Positions 35,009 through 42,948 of a stretch of 64,000 bases of DNA are shown here, in pieces. Numbering within the stretch: the first letter of the stretch is position 1; each line of letters opens with the position of its first letter. The notes under the pieces are model-generated. The model was not told where the DNA came from, did not search any database, and saw nothing but the letters and a program-made list of their open reading frames with translations. This DNA is from RGIG4079 sp045531405 (lineage in GTDB: Bacteria > Bacteroidota > Bacteroidia > Bacteroidales > Muribaculaceae): contig JAZSDX010000008.1 of the NCBI GenBank assembly GCA_045531405.1, forward strand, positions 1 through 64,000, written 5' to 3'. Made by a program: the position numbers and the translations under genes.

Positions 35009-35098
35009 TTATTTCTTTTTGTGACGATTCTTTCTTAGACGTTTTTTGCGCTTGTGAGTGGCCATCTTGTGACCTTTTCTTTTTTTTCCGCTTGGCAT
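35009..35098 (-). CDS. 29-residue ribosome-associated basic protein (AURKAIP1/COX24-like)
   Basis: A very short gene: ATG at 35096-35098, stop at 35009-35011, 29 residues of which most are Lys, Arg or His (MPSGKKRKGHKMATHK then RKKRLRKNRHKKK). This pattern is the small protein annotated in Bacteroidetes genomes as AURKAIP1/COX24 domain-containing, believed to sit on the small ribosomal subunit. It lies between HU (50 bp upstream) and rng (104 bp downstream) on one strand. Recognition is by sequence pattern; no structure can be seen. Confidence 0.85.
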   Translation of the reverse strand: MPSGKKRKGHKMATHKRKKRLRKNRHKKK

Positions 35099-35148
35099 TT
35101 TACGCTAATTTATTGGGTTAAAAAATAATGTTGATTGTCTCAATAGGA

Positions 35149-35421
35149 TTACTTAACTTCTTCCATGAACACTTTAGCAGGCTTGAATGCTGGGATTTTG
35201 TGTTCAGGGATGATGATAGTTTCGTTTTTAGAGATGTTGCGAGCGGTTTTTTGTGAGCGAGTTTTTACGATGAAGCTACCAAAACCTCTCAAATATACGT
35301 TTTCGCCATTAGCAAGAGAGTCTTTTACGACTTCCATGAATTTTTCTACAGTTTCAAGTACATTAGCTTTTTCAATGCCAGTTGACTTTGAAATTTCGTT
35401 TACGATTTGAGCTTTAGTCAT
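35149..35421 (-). CDS. HU-family DNA-binding protein
   Basis: 90 residues, the standard HU/IHF length. Helical dimerisation half (MTKAQIVNEISKSTGIEKAN), then FGSFIVKTRSQKTARNISKN and IIIPEHKIPAFKPAKVF, the arm and DNA-binding beta region. It bends and compacts chromosomal DNA. It is likely highly expressed, first of the HU / 29-aa / rng group. Confidence 0.95.
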   Translation of the reverse strand: MTKAQIVNEISKSTGIEKANVLETVEKFMEVVKDSLANGENVYLRGFGSFIVKTRSQKTARNISKNETIIIPEHKIPAFKPAKVFMEEVK

Positions 35422-35778
35422 TGTAGTTATTTTTTAATTAGTTAATTTCATTGATTTGCAAATCGTTATACCGTTTTTTCAAGTATTTTCGAATTTTGCA
35501 ACTGCAAATATCGTACTTTTTTTTGAATTACCCACAATTTTAACACAAATAATTGATAAAATTGCTTGTTTTATATTCTTTTTGGATTTTTATCTACTAA
35601 AATAACCATGGTATTATGGTATATTTGAAAATGAATGAGTGCGTGTTTATTGGAAAAATCTTTTATTTGGAAGTGGTTAACCCAATTTATTGAAAAAATA
35701 TTTGTTGGAATGAGAAAAAATTGCGATATTCGTAAATTAATACCAAAACACTAAATATCTAACAATAAAATACTAATA
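35422..35778. other. AT-rich divergent intergenic region
   Basis: 357 bp between HU (minus) and the glycogen genes (plus). No gene. Several near-matches to TTG and TAnnTTTG exist (for example TTTG near 35703 and a degraded TATTCG about 22 nt later), but none is a good promoter on either strand. Confidence 0.5.
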
Positions 35779-37722
35779 ATGAGTTATCTTAAGTTTGATA
35801 AAAACCTTATGATTAACTTGGAGCAGTCTCTCCCCAAAGAGATGCTTCGCACCAATCAATCGGGTGCATATCATTGTACGAGCGTTGTGGGTTGTAATAC
35901 CCGAAAACAACATGGATTGTTGGTAATTCCTATTGCAGAGATGGGAAACAAGCCTCATGTATTGTTGTCATCGCTCGATGAGACAGTGATACAGCATGGT
36001 GCTCCGTTTAATCTTGGGTTACATCGTTATCAAGGTGGGGTTTACAGCCCCAATGGGCACAAGTATATTCGTGAATTTGATTGCGAAAGTGTGCCTCGCA
36101 CCACCTATCGTGTGGGTGGGGTGATTCTCACAAAAGAGAAGATGTTTATTTCACACGAAAATCGCATTTTGATTCGCTATACGTTGGTTGAAGCTCATTC
36201 GCCTACGACATTGCAATTCCGCCCATTCTTGGCTTTCCGTGAATCAAACGAGTTGTGTATGGCTAATTCAAGTCTAAATACAGCATGCGAAGAGGTGCCT
36301 AATGGAGTGGCAAGTTGTTTGTATAATGGTTATCCTACTCTTTATATGCAATTTAGCCATAAACCAAAATGGGTGAATGACCCTCATTGGTATAATGGCA
36401 TTGAGTATGTAAAAGACCTTGAACGAGGAGTGCCTTATACCGAAGACCTTTGGGTGCCCGGATATTTTGAGGTGCCTATTAAGAAAGGGGAATCAATAAT
36501 ATTCTCGGCAGGTATCAAGGAAGTATCGCCTCGCTCATTAAATAAAATGTATGAAAAAGAGATTGCTTCACGCACATGTCGTTCAAGCTTCTATAACTGT
36601 TTGAAAAATGCCGCAAAGCAATTCTATCTCAAAGATAATGATGGCGACTTTATCCTATCGGGTTATCCATGGGGTACGGTTTTAGCACGTAATACATTTA
36701 TGTCGCTCCCTGGTACAACATTGGCTATTGACCATAAAGATGACTTTGAGTCAATAATGGCAACTGCAAGCAAAGATTTACTCAAGTTTATGGAAACCGG
36801 AGAGTTGAGTGCTCGCATTCATGGTATTGACCTCCCTGATATCCCATTATGGGCTGTGTGGGCCGTACAACAATATGCCAAGTCGATAAGCATCACTGCT
36901 GCTCATGAGGCATATATGGAATTCGTTGAAAGAATCATCAATTATATCCTTGAAAATAATCACCCTAATTTGCAAGTTGATGCAAATGCAATGGTATCTA
37001 CTATTGGCACATCAACTCCGGTGTCGTGGATGAACTCAATGATGTGGGGCAAGCCGGTAGTGCCTCGTACAGGCTATCTTGTTGAGTTTAACGCATTATG
37101 GTATAACGCATTGCGATTTGCTGCAATGTTGAGTGAAAATGATGAGTCACGAGAAGAATTCCATGACAAATGTATTGCTCATGCCGAAAAGATGGCTCAA
37201 CCATTTGTTGATACATTCCTCAATGATTATGGTTATCTATATGACTATGTAACCGGAACATACGCCGACCCATCAGTGCGTCCAAATATGGCAATAGCTA
37301 TAGGGCTTGACTATTCTCCACTTGATCGTCGTCAACGTAAGAGTGTGCTTGATGTCGTGACTCGAGAATTACTTACCCCCAAAGGGCTACGCACCCTTTC
37401 TCCCAAGAGTTATGGATATCGCCCATTCTACCTCGGTTCACCCGAAGATCGAGAGATATCACTACACAATGGTCCGGCACGCCCATGGTTGATGGGATTC
37501 TATGCCGATGCATATCTTCGCGTGTTTGGCATGAGTGGTGTGTCATATATCGACCGTATGCTCATAGGTTTTGAAGATGAAATGTCACAAGGGTGCATTG
37601 GTTCTCTCTCTCAACTATATGATGGTAACCCACCATTTGCAGGCCGTGGAGCTATCTCGCACGCGACAAATGTTGCAGAGGTGCTTCGCACATTGCGTAC
37701 ACTTAAAAAATTAACTATTTAA
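35779..37722 (+). CDS. glycogen debranching enzyme (amylo-alpha-1,6-glucosidase type)
   Basis: 647 residues. The N-terminal bacterial GDE domain (about 15-240) contains NQSGAYHCTSVVGCNTRKQH and GLLVIPIAE. The C-terminal (alpha/alpha)6 GH133-type domain has FILSGYPWGTVLARNTFMSL, IHGIDLPDIPLWAVWAVQQY, VEFNALWYNALRF, YVTGTYADPSVRPNMAIAIG and SLHNGPARPWLMGFYADAYL. It removes alpha-1,6 branch residues in glycogen mobilisation. It is first of three co-directional genes (gaps 28 and 33 bp) for alpha-glucan metabolism. Confidence 0.9.
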   Translation: MSYLKFDKNLMINLEQSLPKEMLRTNQSGAYHCTSVVGCNTRKQHGLLVIPIAEMGNKPHVLLSSLDETVIQHGAPFNLGLHRYQGGVYSPNGHKYIREFDCESVPRTTYRVGGVILTKEKMFISHENRILIRYTLVEAHSPTTLQFRPFLAFRESNELCMANSSLNTACEEVPNGVASCLYNGYPTLYMQFSHKPKWVNDPHWYNGIEYVKDLERGVPYTEDLWVPGYFEVPIKKGESIIFSAGIKEVSPRSLNKMYEKEIASRTCRSSFYNCLKNAAKQFYLKDNDGDFILSGYPWGTVLARNTFMSLPGTTLAIDHKDDFESIMATASKDLLKFMETGELSARIHGIDLPDIPLWAVWAVQQYAKSISITAAHEAYMEFVERIINYILENNHPNLQVDANAMVSTIGTSTPVSWMNSMMWGKPVVPRTGYLVEFNALWYNALRFAAMLSENDESREEFHDKCIAHAEKMAQPFVDTFLNDYGYLYDYVTGTYADPSVRPNMAIAIGLDYSPLDRRQRKSVLDVVTRELLTPKGLRTLSPKSYGYRPFYLGSPEDREISLHNGPARPWLMGFYADAYLRVFGMSGVSYIDRMLIGFEDEMSQGCIGSLSQLYDGNPPFAGRGAISHATNVAEVLRTLRTLKKLTI

Positions 37723-37750
37723 TCACTTAACATATACCGACGTAAAGATT

Positions 37751-39016
37751 ATGAAAGCATTAATGTTTGGGTGGGAATTCCCACCACACATCTTGGGTGG
37801 TCTTGGCACTGCCAGCTACGGTCTCACTAAAGGTATGTGGGAGTGTGGCGACATGGATATAACGTTTGTAATCCCTAAACCGCATGGAGATGAAGAACGT
37901 ACGTTTGCTAAAATAATTGGAGCATCACAAGTGCCGGTGGCATGGCGTGATGTGAATCGCGAATATGTAGAAGGACGCATCGGACATTTGATGGATCCTG
38001 ATTATTATTTCCGTTTGCGAGATAATATTTATGCCGACTTTAACTATATGCGCACCAATGATCTTGGCTGTATCGAGTTCTCGGGACGTTATCCCGAAAA
38101 CCTACTTGAAGAGATTAATAATTACTCAACAATGGCAGGGGTGATTGCTCGCACAGAGCAATTTGATATCATTCACTCTCACGACTGGCTCACATATCCT
38201 GCCGGCATTCATGCTAAGCAAGTGACCGGTAAACCATTGGTAATTCATGTGCATGCCACCGACTTTGACCGTTCACGTGGCAATGTAAACCCAACAGTGT
38301 TTGGTATTGAGCTTGATGGTATGCATCATGCCGATCATATCATTACCGTGAGCGATCTCACACGTCGCACTGTGATAGAGAAATATGGTATTGACCCTGC
38401 AAAGGTTACGACAGTACATAATGCAGTAGAGCCATTGAGCCCGGAGTTGCTTGCTGTAACAGCAAATAAGCCTAAAGAAAAGGTTGTAACATTCCTTGGT
38501 CGCATCACAATGCAAAAAGGCCCTGAATATTTCGTTGAAGCAGCTGCAAAGGTGTTGAAAAACAACCATAATGTGCGCTTTGTGATGGCAGGTAGTGGAG
38601 ATATGATGGATAAGATGATAGCCCTTGCCGCTGAGCGTGGTATCTCTGATCGTTTCCATTTCCCCGGATTCCAAAAAGGAAAGCAAGTATATGAAATGCT
38701 TAAAGCCTCAGATGTGTATATTATGCCATCGGTGTCAGAACCATTTGGAATCTCGCCTCTTGAGGCTATGCAGATGGGTGTGCCTTCGATTATCTCAAAA
38801 CAATCGGGTTGTGCCGAAATTCTCAGTAATGTAATTAAAACCGATTATTGGGATATTGATGCCATGGCCGATGCTATAAACTCAATTGTGACTTATCCGG
38901 CAATGTATGAACAACTTCGTGAAGATGGACTTTATGAAGTGAATCAAATCACTTGGGATAAAGCCGGCGCAAAAGTTATTGATATCTATCGCAAGGTATT
39001 AAGTTATTATAATTAA
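37751..39016 (+). CDS. glycosyltransferase family 4/5 (glycogen synthase-like)
   Basis: 421 residues, GT-B fold. The N-terminus MKALMFGWEFPPHILGGLGT is the donor/acceptor loop of glycogen-synthase-like enzymes; also IIHSHDWLTYPAGIHAKQVT, ITVSDLTRRTVIEKYGIDP, TFLGRITMQKGPEYFVEAA and SVSEPFGISPLEAMQMGVP with the E-x7-E nucleotide-sugar motif. It likely extends alpha-1,4-glucan from ADP- or UDP-glucose in the cytoplasm. It sits between the debranching enzyme and GH57, consistent with glycogen synthesis. The family may be GT4 or GT5. Confidence 0.88.
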   Translation: MKALMFGWEFPPHILGGLGTASYGLTKGMWECGDMDITFVIPKPHGDEERTFAKIIGASQVPVAWRDVNREYVEGRIGHLMDPDYYFRLRDNIYADFNYMRTNDLGCIEFSGRYPENLLEEINNYSTMAGVIARTEQFDIIHSHDWLTYPAGIHAKQVTGKPLVIHVHATDFDRSRGNVNPTVFGIELDGMHHADHIITVSDLTRRTVIEKYGIDPAKVTTVHNAVEPLSPELLAVTANKPKEKVVTFLGRITMQKGPEYFVEAAAKVLKNNHNVRFVMAGSGDMMDKMIALAAERGISDRFHFPGFQKGKQVYEMLKASDVYIMPSVSEPFGISPLEAMQMGVPSIISKQSGCAEILSNVIKTDYWDIDAMADAINSIVTYPAMYEQLREDGLYEVNQITWDKAGAKVIDIYRKVLSYYN

Positions 39017-39049
39017 TAAACAACGTAAATATATAAAACAATATAGATT

Positions 39050-40507
39050 ATGAAAGCAATCTGTTTTTATTTCCAGATTCATCAGCCATTTCGTCTAAAA
39101 CGCTATCGATTCTTTGATATAGGTAACGACCATTACTATTATGACGATTTTGCCAATGATGATATTATCACTCGCATAGCATATCGTAGCTATATACCTG
39201 CAGCAGAGACTCTGCTTAATATGATTCAAGAAGGGAAAGGTAAATTTAAATGCGCTATCTCTATCACAGGTGTAGCTCTTGAGCAATGTGAACAATATGT
39301 GCCCGAGTTTATTGATTTATTAAAGAAACTTGCCGATACCGGAAAGGTTGAATTCCTTGCCGAAACATACGCTCACTCTCTTTCTTCGCTCACCGAGCCT
39401 GAAGAGTTTATGGCTCAAGTGAAAGATCATGAAAAGAAACTTAACGACCTCTTTGGTGTGAAACCAAAAGTGTTCCGTAACACTGAGTTGATTTATTGTG
39501 ATGATCTCGCACCTCAAATTGCTGCTATGGGATATAAAGGTGTGATTACCGAGGGCGCTAAACATATTCTTGGTTGGAAATCGCCCAACTATGTATATTC
39601 AGCAGCGTCGGCTCCAAAACTCAAAATGTTGTTGAAAAACTCAAAACTCAGCGACGATATCGCTTTCCGTTTTAGCAACTATGAGTGGGATGCTTATCCA
39701 TTGACTGCCGAAAAATATATAGGTTGGATAGCTGAAACGCCTCAAGAAGAACAAATCGTGAATCTCTTTATGAATCTTGAGACATTTGGCGAAATGCAAG
39801 GTCGCGAAACGGGAATTTTCCAATTCCTTGAAGCACTTCCACGTTTTGCTGCCGAAGTCGGTATTGACTTCCTCACTCCGAGTGAAGCTATTTCTAAAAT
39901 TAAACCGGTGGGAGAATTGAGCGTTATGCACCCAATCTCTTGGGCTGATGAAGCTCGCGACACCTCGGCATGGCTTGGTAACAAATTGCAAAACGAAGCG
40001 TTCAACAAGCTATATTCAGTGGCTGAACGTGTGCGTCTATGTGACGATCGTCGCATTAAACAAGATTGGAACTATCTACAAGCGAGTGATCATTTCTTCT
40101 ATATGTCAACTCGTCATGGTAGTGATGGTGCTGTTCATAGCCACTTCTCTCCCTACGAAACTCCGTTCCAAGCATTCACTAATTATATGAATGTGCTTGC
40201 CGACTTTATCGTGCGTGTTGAGGAACAATATCCTCTTTCAATCGAAAACGAAGAGTTGAATGCATTGCTCACAACTATTCGTAATCAGGCTCACGAAATT
40301 GAAGCACTCAATAAAGAGTTGACATCAATGCGTAAGAATATTGAGCACTTCAACGAAGAACATAAATTGCGTGAAGCATTGGCAACGGCAGAAGCGAAAC
40401 CTGCGAAAAAACCTGCAGCAAAGAAATGCGCTACTAAAAAAGCCGAGCCAGCCACAAAAACGGCTGCCAAAGCCCCTGCTAAAAAGAAAACAGTAGCAAA
40501 AAAGTAA
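39050..40507 (+). CDS. GH57-family alpha-glucan enzyme with Lys/Ala-rich tail
   Basis: 485 residues. It opens with the GH57 motif ICFYFQIHQPFRLKRYRF and holds ISITGVALEQCE, LAETYAHSLSSL, VFRNTELIYCD, FMNLETFGEMQG (catalytic region) and ATGEATFFW-type equivalents such as YLQASDHFFYMST. GH57 enzymes cleave or transfer alpha-1,4/1,6-glucan. A coiled coil (about 410-445) leads to a ~40-residue tail of Lys, Ala, Pro repeats (AKPAKKPAAKKCATKK and AAKAPAKKKTVAKK) resembling histone H1. That tail is unusual for a sugar enzyme. Third gene of the glycogen unit, closed by the terminator at 40541-40568. Confidence 0.88.
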   Translation: MKAICFYFQIHQPFRLKRYRFFDIGNDHYYYDDFANDDIITRIAYRSYIPAAETLLNMIQEGKGKFKCAISITGVALEQCEQYVPEFIDLLKKLADTGKVEFLAETYAHSLSSLTEPEEFMAQVKDHEKKLNDLFGVKPKVFRNTELIYCDDLAPQIAAMGYKGVITEGAKHILGWKSPNYVYSAASAPKLKMLLKNSKLSDDIAFRFSNYEWDAYPLTAEKYIGWIAETPQEEQIVNLFMNLETFGEMQGRETGIFQFLEALPRFAAEVGIDFLTPSEAISKIKPVGELSVMHPISWADEARDTSAWLGNKLQNEAFNKLYSVAERVRLCDDRRIKQDWNYLQASDHFFYMSTRHGSDGAVHSHFSPYETPFQAFTNYMNVLADFIVRVEEQYPLSIENEELNALLTTIRNQAHEIEALNKELTSMRKNIEHFNEEHKLREALATAEAKPAKKPAAKKCATKKAEPATKTAAKAPAKKKTVAKK

Positions 40508-40540
40508 TCTTGTAAATAGATTAAACTCTTAATAATCACC

Positions 40541-40568
40541 ACGCCCGGTAGCCAAGGCTATCGGGCGT
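40541..40568 (+). terminator. hairpin terminator of the glycogen unit
   Basis: A 13-bp stem (40541-40553 with 40556-40568, one G-U pair), loop AA, then TTGTTTT a few bases later. Confidence 0.75.
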
Positions 40569-40594
40569 GAGTTGTTTTATAAAGTGGAGCAAAT

Positions 40595-40612
40595 AAGACA
40601 ACTGGGACAACT
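40595..40612 (+). repeat. two 9-nt repeat units
   Basis: AAGACAACT (40595-40603) followed by GGGACAACT (40604-40612). The same 9-mer family occurs in inverted orientation on the other side of the CoiA-like gene (41832-41858). Next to it (40677-40684) is TATATTTG and a 9-codon start MRKILFNVR then stop at about 40717-40746, possibly the beginning of a lost gene. Confidence 0.5.
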
Positions 40613-40762
40613 GAAGATATTGATTGGGTGTCAAATAGTTGTATTAGATAAATTTCTATGTTTATTGAAAAAGTGCTATATTTGTGATAGTCATTGATTA
40701 TCTTAAATTTTAAATTATGAGAAAGATATTGTTTAATGTGAGATGATAAGGGTAATGAATGA

Positions 40763-41806
40763 CTATTGCTTAAATCCATTACATTTTAAGGCTATTTCAG
40801 GCCTATTCATTGGCGAGATGTGGAGACTCTCATATATGCCACATCTAGCAAGCCCGTTTTTATTAGCCCATTTAAGGTTGTTGCAGCAATTAAAACAAGA
40901 ACGGTCTTGTATCGGGATTTTATTAGCAATTGGAGTGGGGCTATATTTTGAGTTGTATGATTCTTGAGAATGTATGATTTTTTGTGGTTTTACTTCTTTT
41001 ATATAAGAATCATTGGAATGAATTATAGTATGTCGTTCTTGTTCTTTTGTGTTATGTTGTTCTGAAATTTTATCAAAATCTTCTTTTTTGCAAAGACGAT
41101 ATGTATTGCCGTTGTGTTTTATTAAAATTGGATAGCCAGAATTACTTGGATCTATTATTGCACAACAATTGCGTTTTAGTTTACATAAATTACAATCGCT
41201 TTCGCTTTTGAGGATAATCGGTTTATTGGCTTTTTTATATTTTTCTTCTATCCCATTAAAATAAATCTCGTTATTTTTCCAAATCCTATCTTTGCTTGAC
41301 GATAATAGAAATTCTTCTAAAGATTCTAATGTTTGGTTCGCAAGGTCTATTTCCATGCAAGAAAGGTTGTTATAAGACTTATTGTGAGAGACCTTTTCCT
41401 TAAAAATGAATTCAATTAGATATTCTTGATTGTCTTTTGTTGTAGCAATAACATCAGGTTGTTTATCTTCTCGTTCGTAACGACTGTCTATTTTTACATC
41501 AATAAATTTAATTGGACCTTCTTTGTATATGCCATAATATGATGGCGCATAAATTTGTTTGTTTTTTTGTATTATTTGTTCGGCTAATTTATAAAGAATA
41601 ACTTGGTAGCAAATTTCAAGATTTGCTTTACGTTCTTTACTACGATGAGCGAAACCGTTTTGCCTAATATTCCCATGTCTGGCAAGTAGTTTTTCTTTAC
41701 AATGAGGGCAGATGCAATTACATCTGATTCCATTGGGAACATCTTTAATATGAACTATTTCTCCATTCTCATTTTGGGCCCAAGAGAAAATAATTTTAGA
41801 TTTCAT
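40763..41806 (-). CDS. CoiA-like zinc-finger and nuclease-fold protein
   Basis: 347 residues from the ATG at 41806; the ATG at 41866 would put 20 residues encoded by the 9-nt repeats in front. Residues 29-55 hold RCNCICPHCKEKLLARHGN and GFAHRS, the Cys-rich N-terminal module of CoiA-like proteins, then a restriction-endonuclease-like core with QPDVIATTKDNQEYLIEFIF (PD at 117-118, E at 132; no clean E-x-K). Later Cys clusters (205-215; 304-322 and 342) suggest further zinc sites. CoiA acts in DNA uptake; here the role is open, possibly DNA processing or defence. Codon use and AT content look richer in AT than its neighbours. Last gene of the metG-ansA run. Confidence 0.55.
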   Translation of the reverse strand: MKSKIIFSWAQNENGEIVHIKDVPNGIRCNCICPHCKEKLLARHGNIRQNGFAHRSKERKANLEICYQVILYKLAEQIIQKNKQIYAPSYYGIYKEGPIKFIDVKIDSRYEREDKQPDVIATTKDNQEYLIEFIFKEKVSHNKSYNNLSCMEIDLANQTLESLEEFLLSSSKDRIWKNNEIYFNGIEEKYKKANKPIILKSESDCNLCKLKRNCCAIIDPSNSGYPILIKHNGNTYRLCKKEDFDKISEQHNTKEQERHTIIHSNDSYIKEVKPQKIIHSQESYNSKYSPTPIANKIPIQDRSCFNCCNNLKWANKNGLARCGIYESLHISPMNRPEIALKCNGFKQ

Positions 41807-41831
41807 AGTGATAAAGATTCGTAAGTAAATA

Positions 41832-41858
41832 AGTTGTCCTAGTCGTCTTAGATGTCTT
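41832..41858 (-). repeat. three 9-nt repeat units
   Basis: On the minus strand AAGACATCT, AAGACGACT, AGGACAACT in a row, between ansA and the CoiA-like gene. They belong to the same degenerate unit as 40595-40612. Confidence 0.55.
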
Positions 41859-41870
41859 AGGGACAATAAG

Positions 41871-42914
41871 TTATATTGTCATTTCGCCACAGAGAGAGCA
41901 TGAAAGGTAGCGGCGTACATCTTGTGCCGGGAGTCCGAGCCCGAAGAGGTACATCATTTTAGTTATTGCTGCTTCGCAAGTTATGTCATGTCCTGAAACA
42001 ACACCTGTGTCGGCTAACATGTTGCCGGTTGCATATCGGCGAGCATGAACACCGCCATTCACGCATTGAGTGACATTGAGAATGACAATTCCACGTTCCA
42101 CAGCCTCGCGAATGGCCGATCTGAACCAATCGGCAGTGGGGGCATTGCCCGACCCGAATGTTTTCAAGACTATACCTTTTATGCCAGGAGTGGCAAGTTG
42201 GTGGCGGAGAGTTGATTCGGTAATGCCCGGATTGAGGTCAATAAACATTACGGCTGTGTCCATGCCATACTGCACATTTAGAGGGCGTTTGGCTTGAACA
42301 CGCCACAAGGCTTCTTCGTTGAAATGAATACCAAGCCCGATTTTTGCCAACGAAGGGTAGTTGTTGCTCTTGAATGCGTTGAAATTGTCGGCGCTCATCT
42401 TTGTTGAGCGATTGCCACGCCACAAATAGTCTTCAAACAAAATCGCCACTTCTTGCACCATTGGGTCGCCATTGGCATCGGTAGCCGCCGCAATCTGTAG
42501 TGCAGTAATGAGGTTTTCTTCGCCGTCGGTGCGCACTTCACCAATGGGTAGTTGAGATCCGGTAATGATGACCGGTTTATGTAAGTTTTCGAGCATAAAT
42601 GACAGCGCCGAGGCGGTGTAGGCCATGGTGTCGGTACCATGAAGCACAACAAAGCCATCGAAACGATCGAAATTCTCTTCAATGTGTCGAGCAATTTCAA
42701 CCCAATGTTGTTGACTCATATCGCTTGAGTCAATAGGAGGGTTGAACTGGATATTGTCGATATTATAGTCGAGCATTTTGATTTTAGGCACATTGTCAAT
42801 GAGGTGTGTGAAGTCAAAAGGCTCTAACGAGTGGGTATCGGGATTTTCAATCATCCCGATAGTGCCACCTGTGTAGATTATGAGAATATGTGGTTTGCGA
42901 TTTTTGTTTGACAT
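41871..42914 (-). CDS. ansA: type I L-asparaginase
   Basis: 347 residues. The two catalytic threonine motifs are IIYTGGTIGM (residues 9-18) and VVLHGTDTMAYTASALSF near 88-105; also PVIITGSQLPIGEVRTDGE. It hydrolyses L-asparagine to aspartate and ammonia. No signal peptide, so the cytoplasmic type I enzyme. It starts 34 bp after metG on the same strand. Full length. Confidence 0.95.
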   Translation of the reverse strand: MSNKNRKPHILIIYTGGTIGMIENPDTHSLEPFDFTHLIDNVPKIKMLDYNIDNIQFNPPIDSSDMSQQHWVEIARHIEENFDRFDGFVVLHGTDTMAYTASALSFMLENLHKPVIITGSQLPIGEVRTDGEENLITALQIAAATDANGDPMVQEVAILFEDYLWRGNRSTKMSADNFNAFKSNNYPSLAKIGLGIHFNEEALWRVQAKRPLNVQYGMDTAVMFIDLNPGITESTLRHQLATPGIKGIVLKTFGSGNAPTADWFRSAIREAVERGIVILNVTQCVNGGVHARRYATGNMLADTGVVSGHDITCEAAITKMMYLFGLGLPAQDVRRYLSCSLCGEMTI

Positions 42915-42948
42915 ATATAAATGAAGAGAGTGAAGATATGAGTTTATG

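Noticed and set aside
40595..41858. The 9-nt arrays as a CRISPR array
   Set aside because: Units abut with no spacers and are far shorter than CRISPR repeats.
41807..41866. Upstream ATG for the CoiA-like gene
   Set aside because: The extra 20 residues are encoded by the 9-nt repeats; the next ATG begins the conserved-looking domain.
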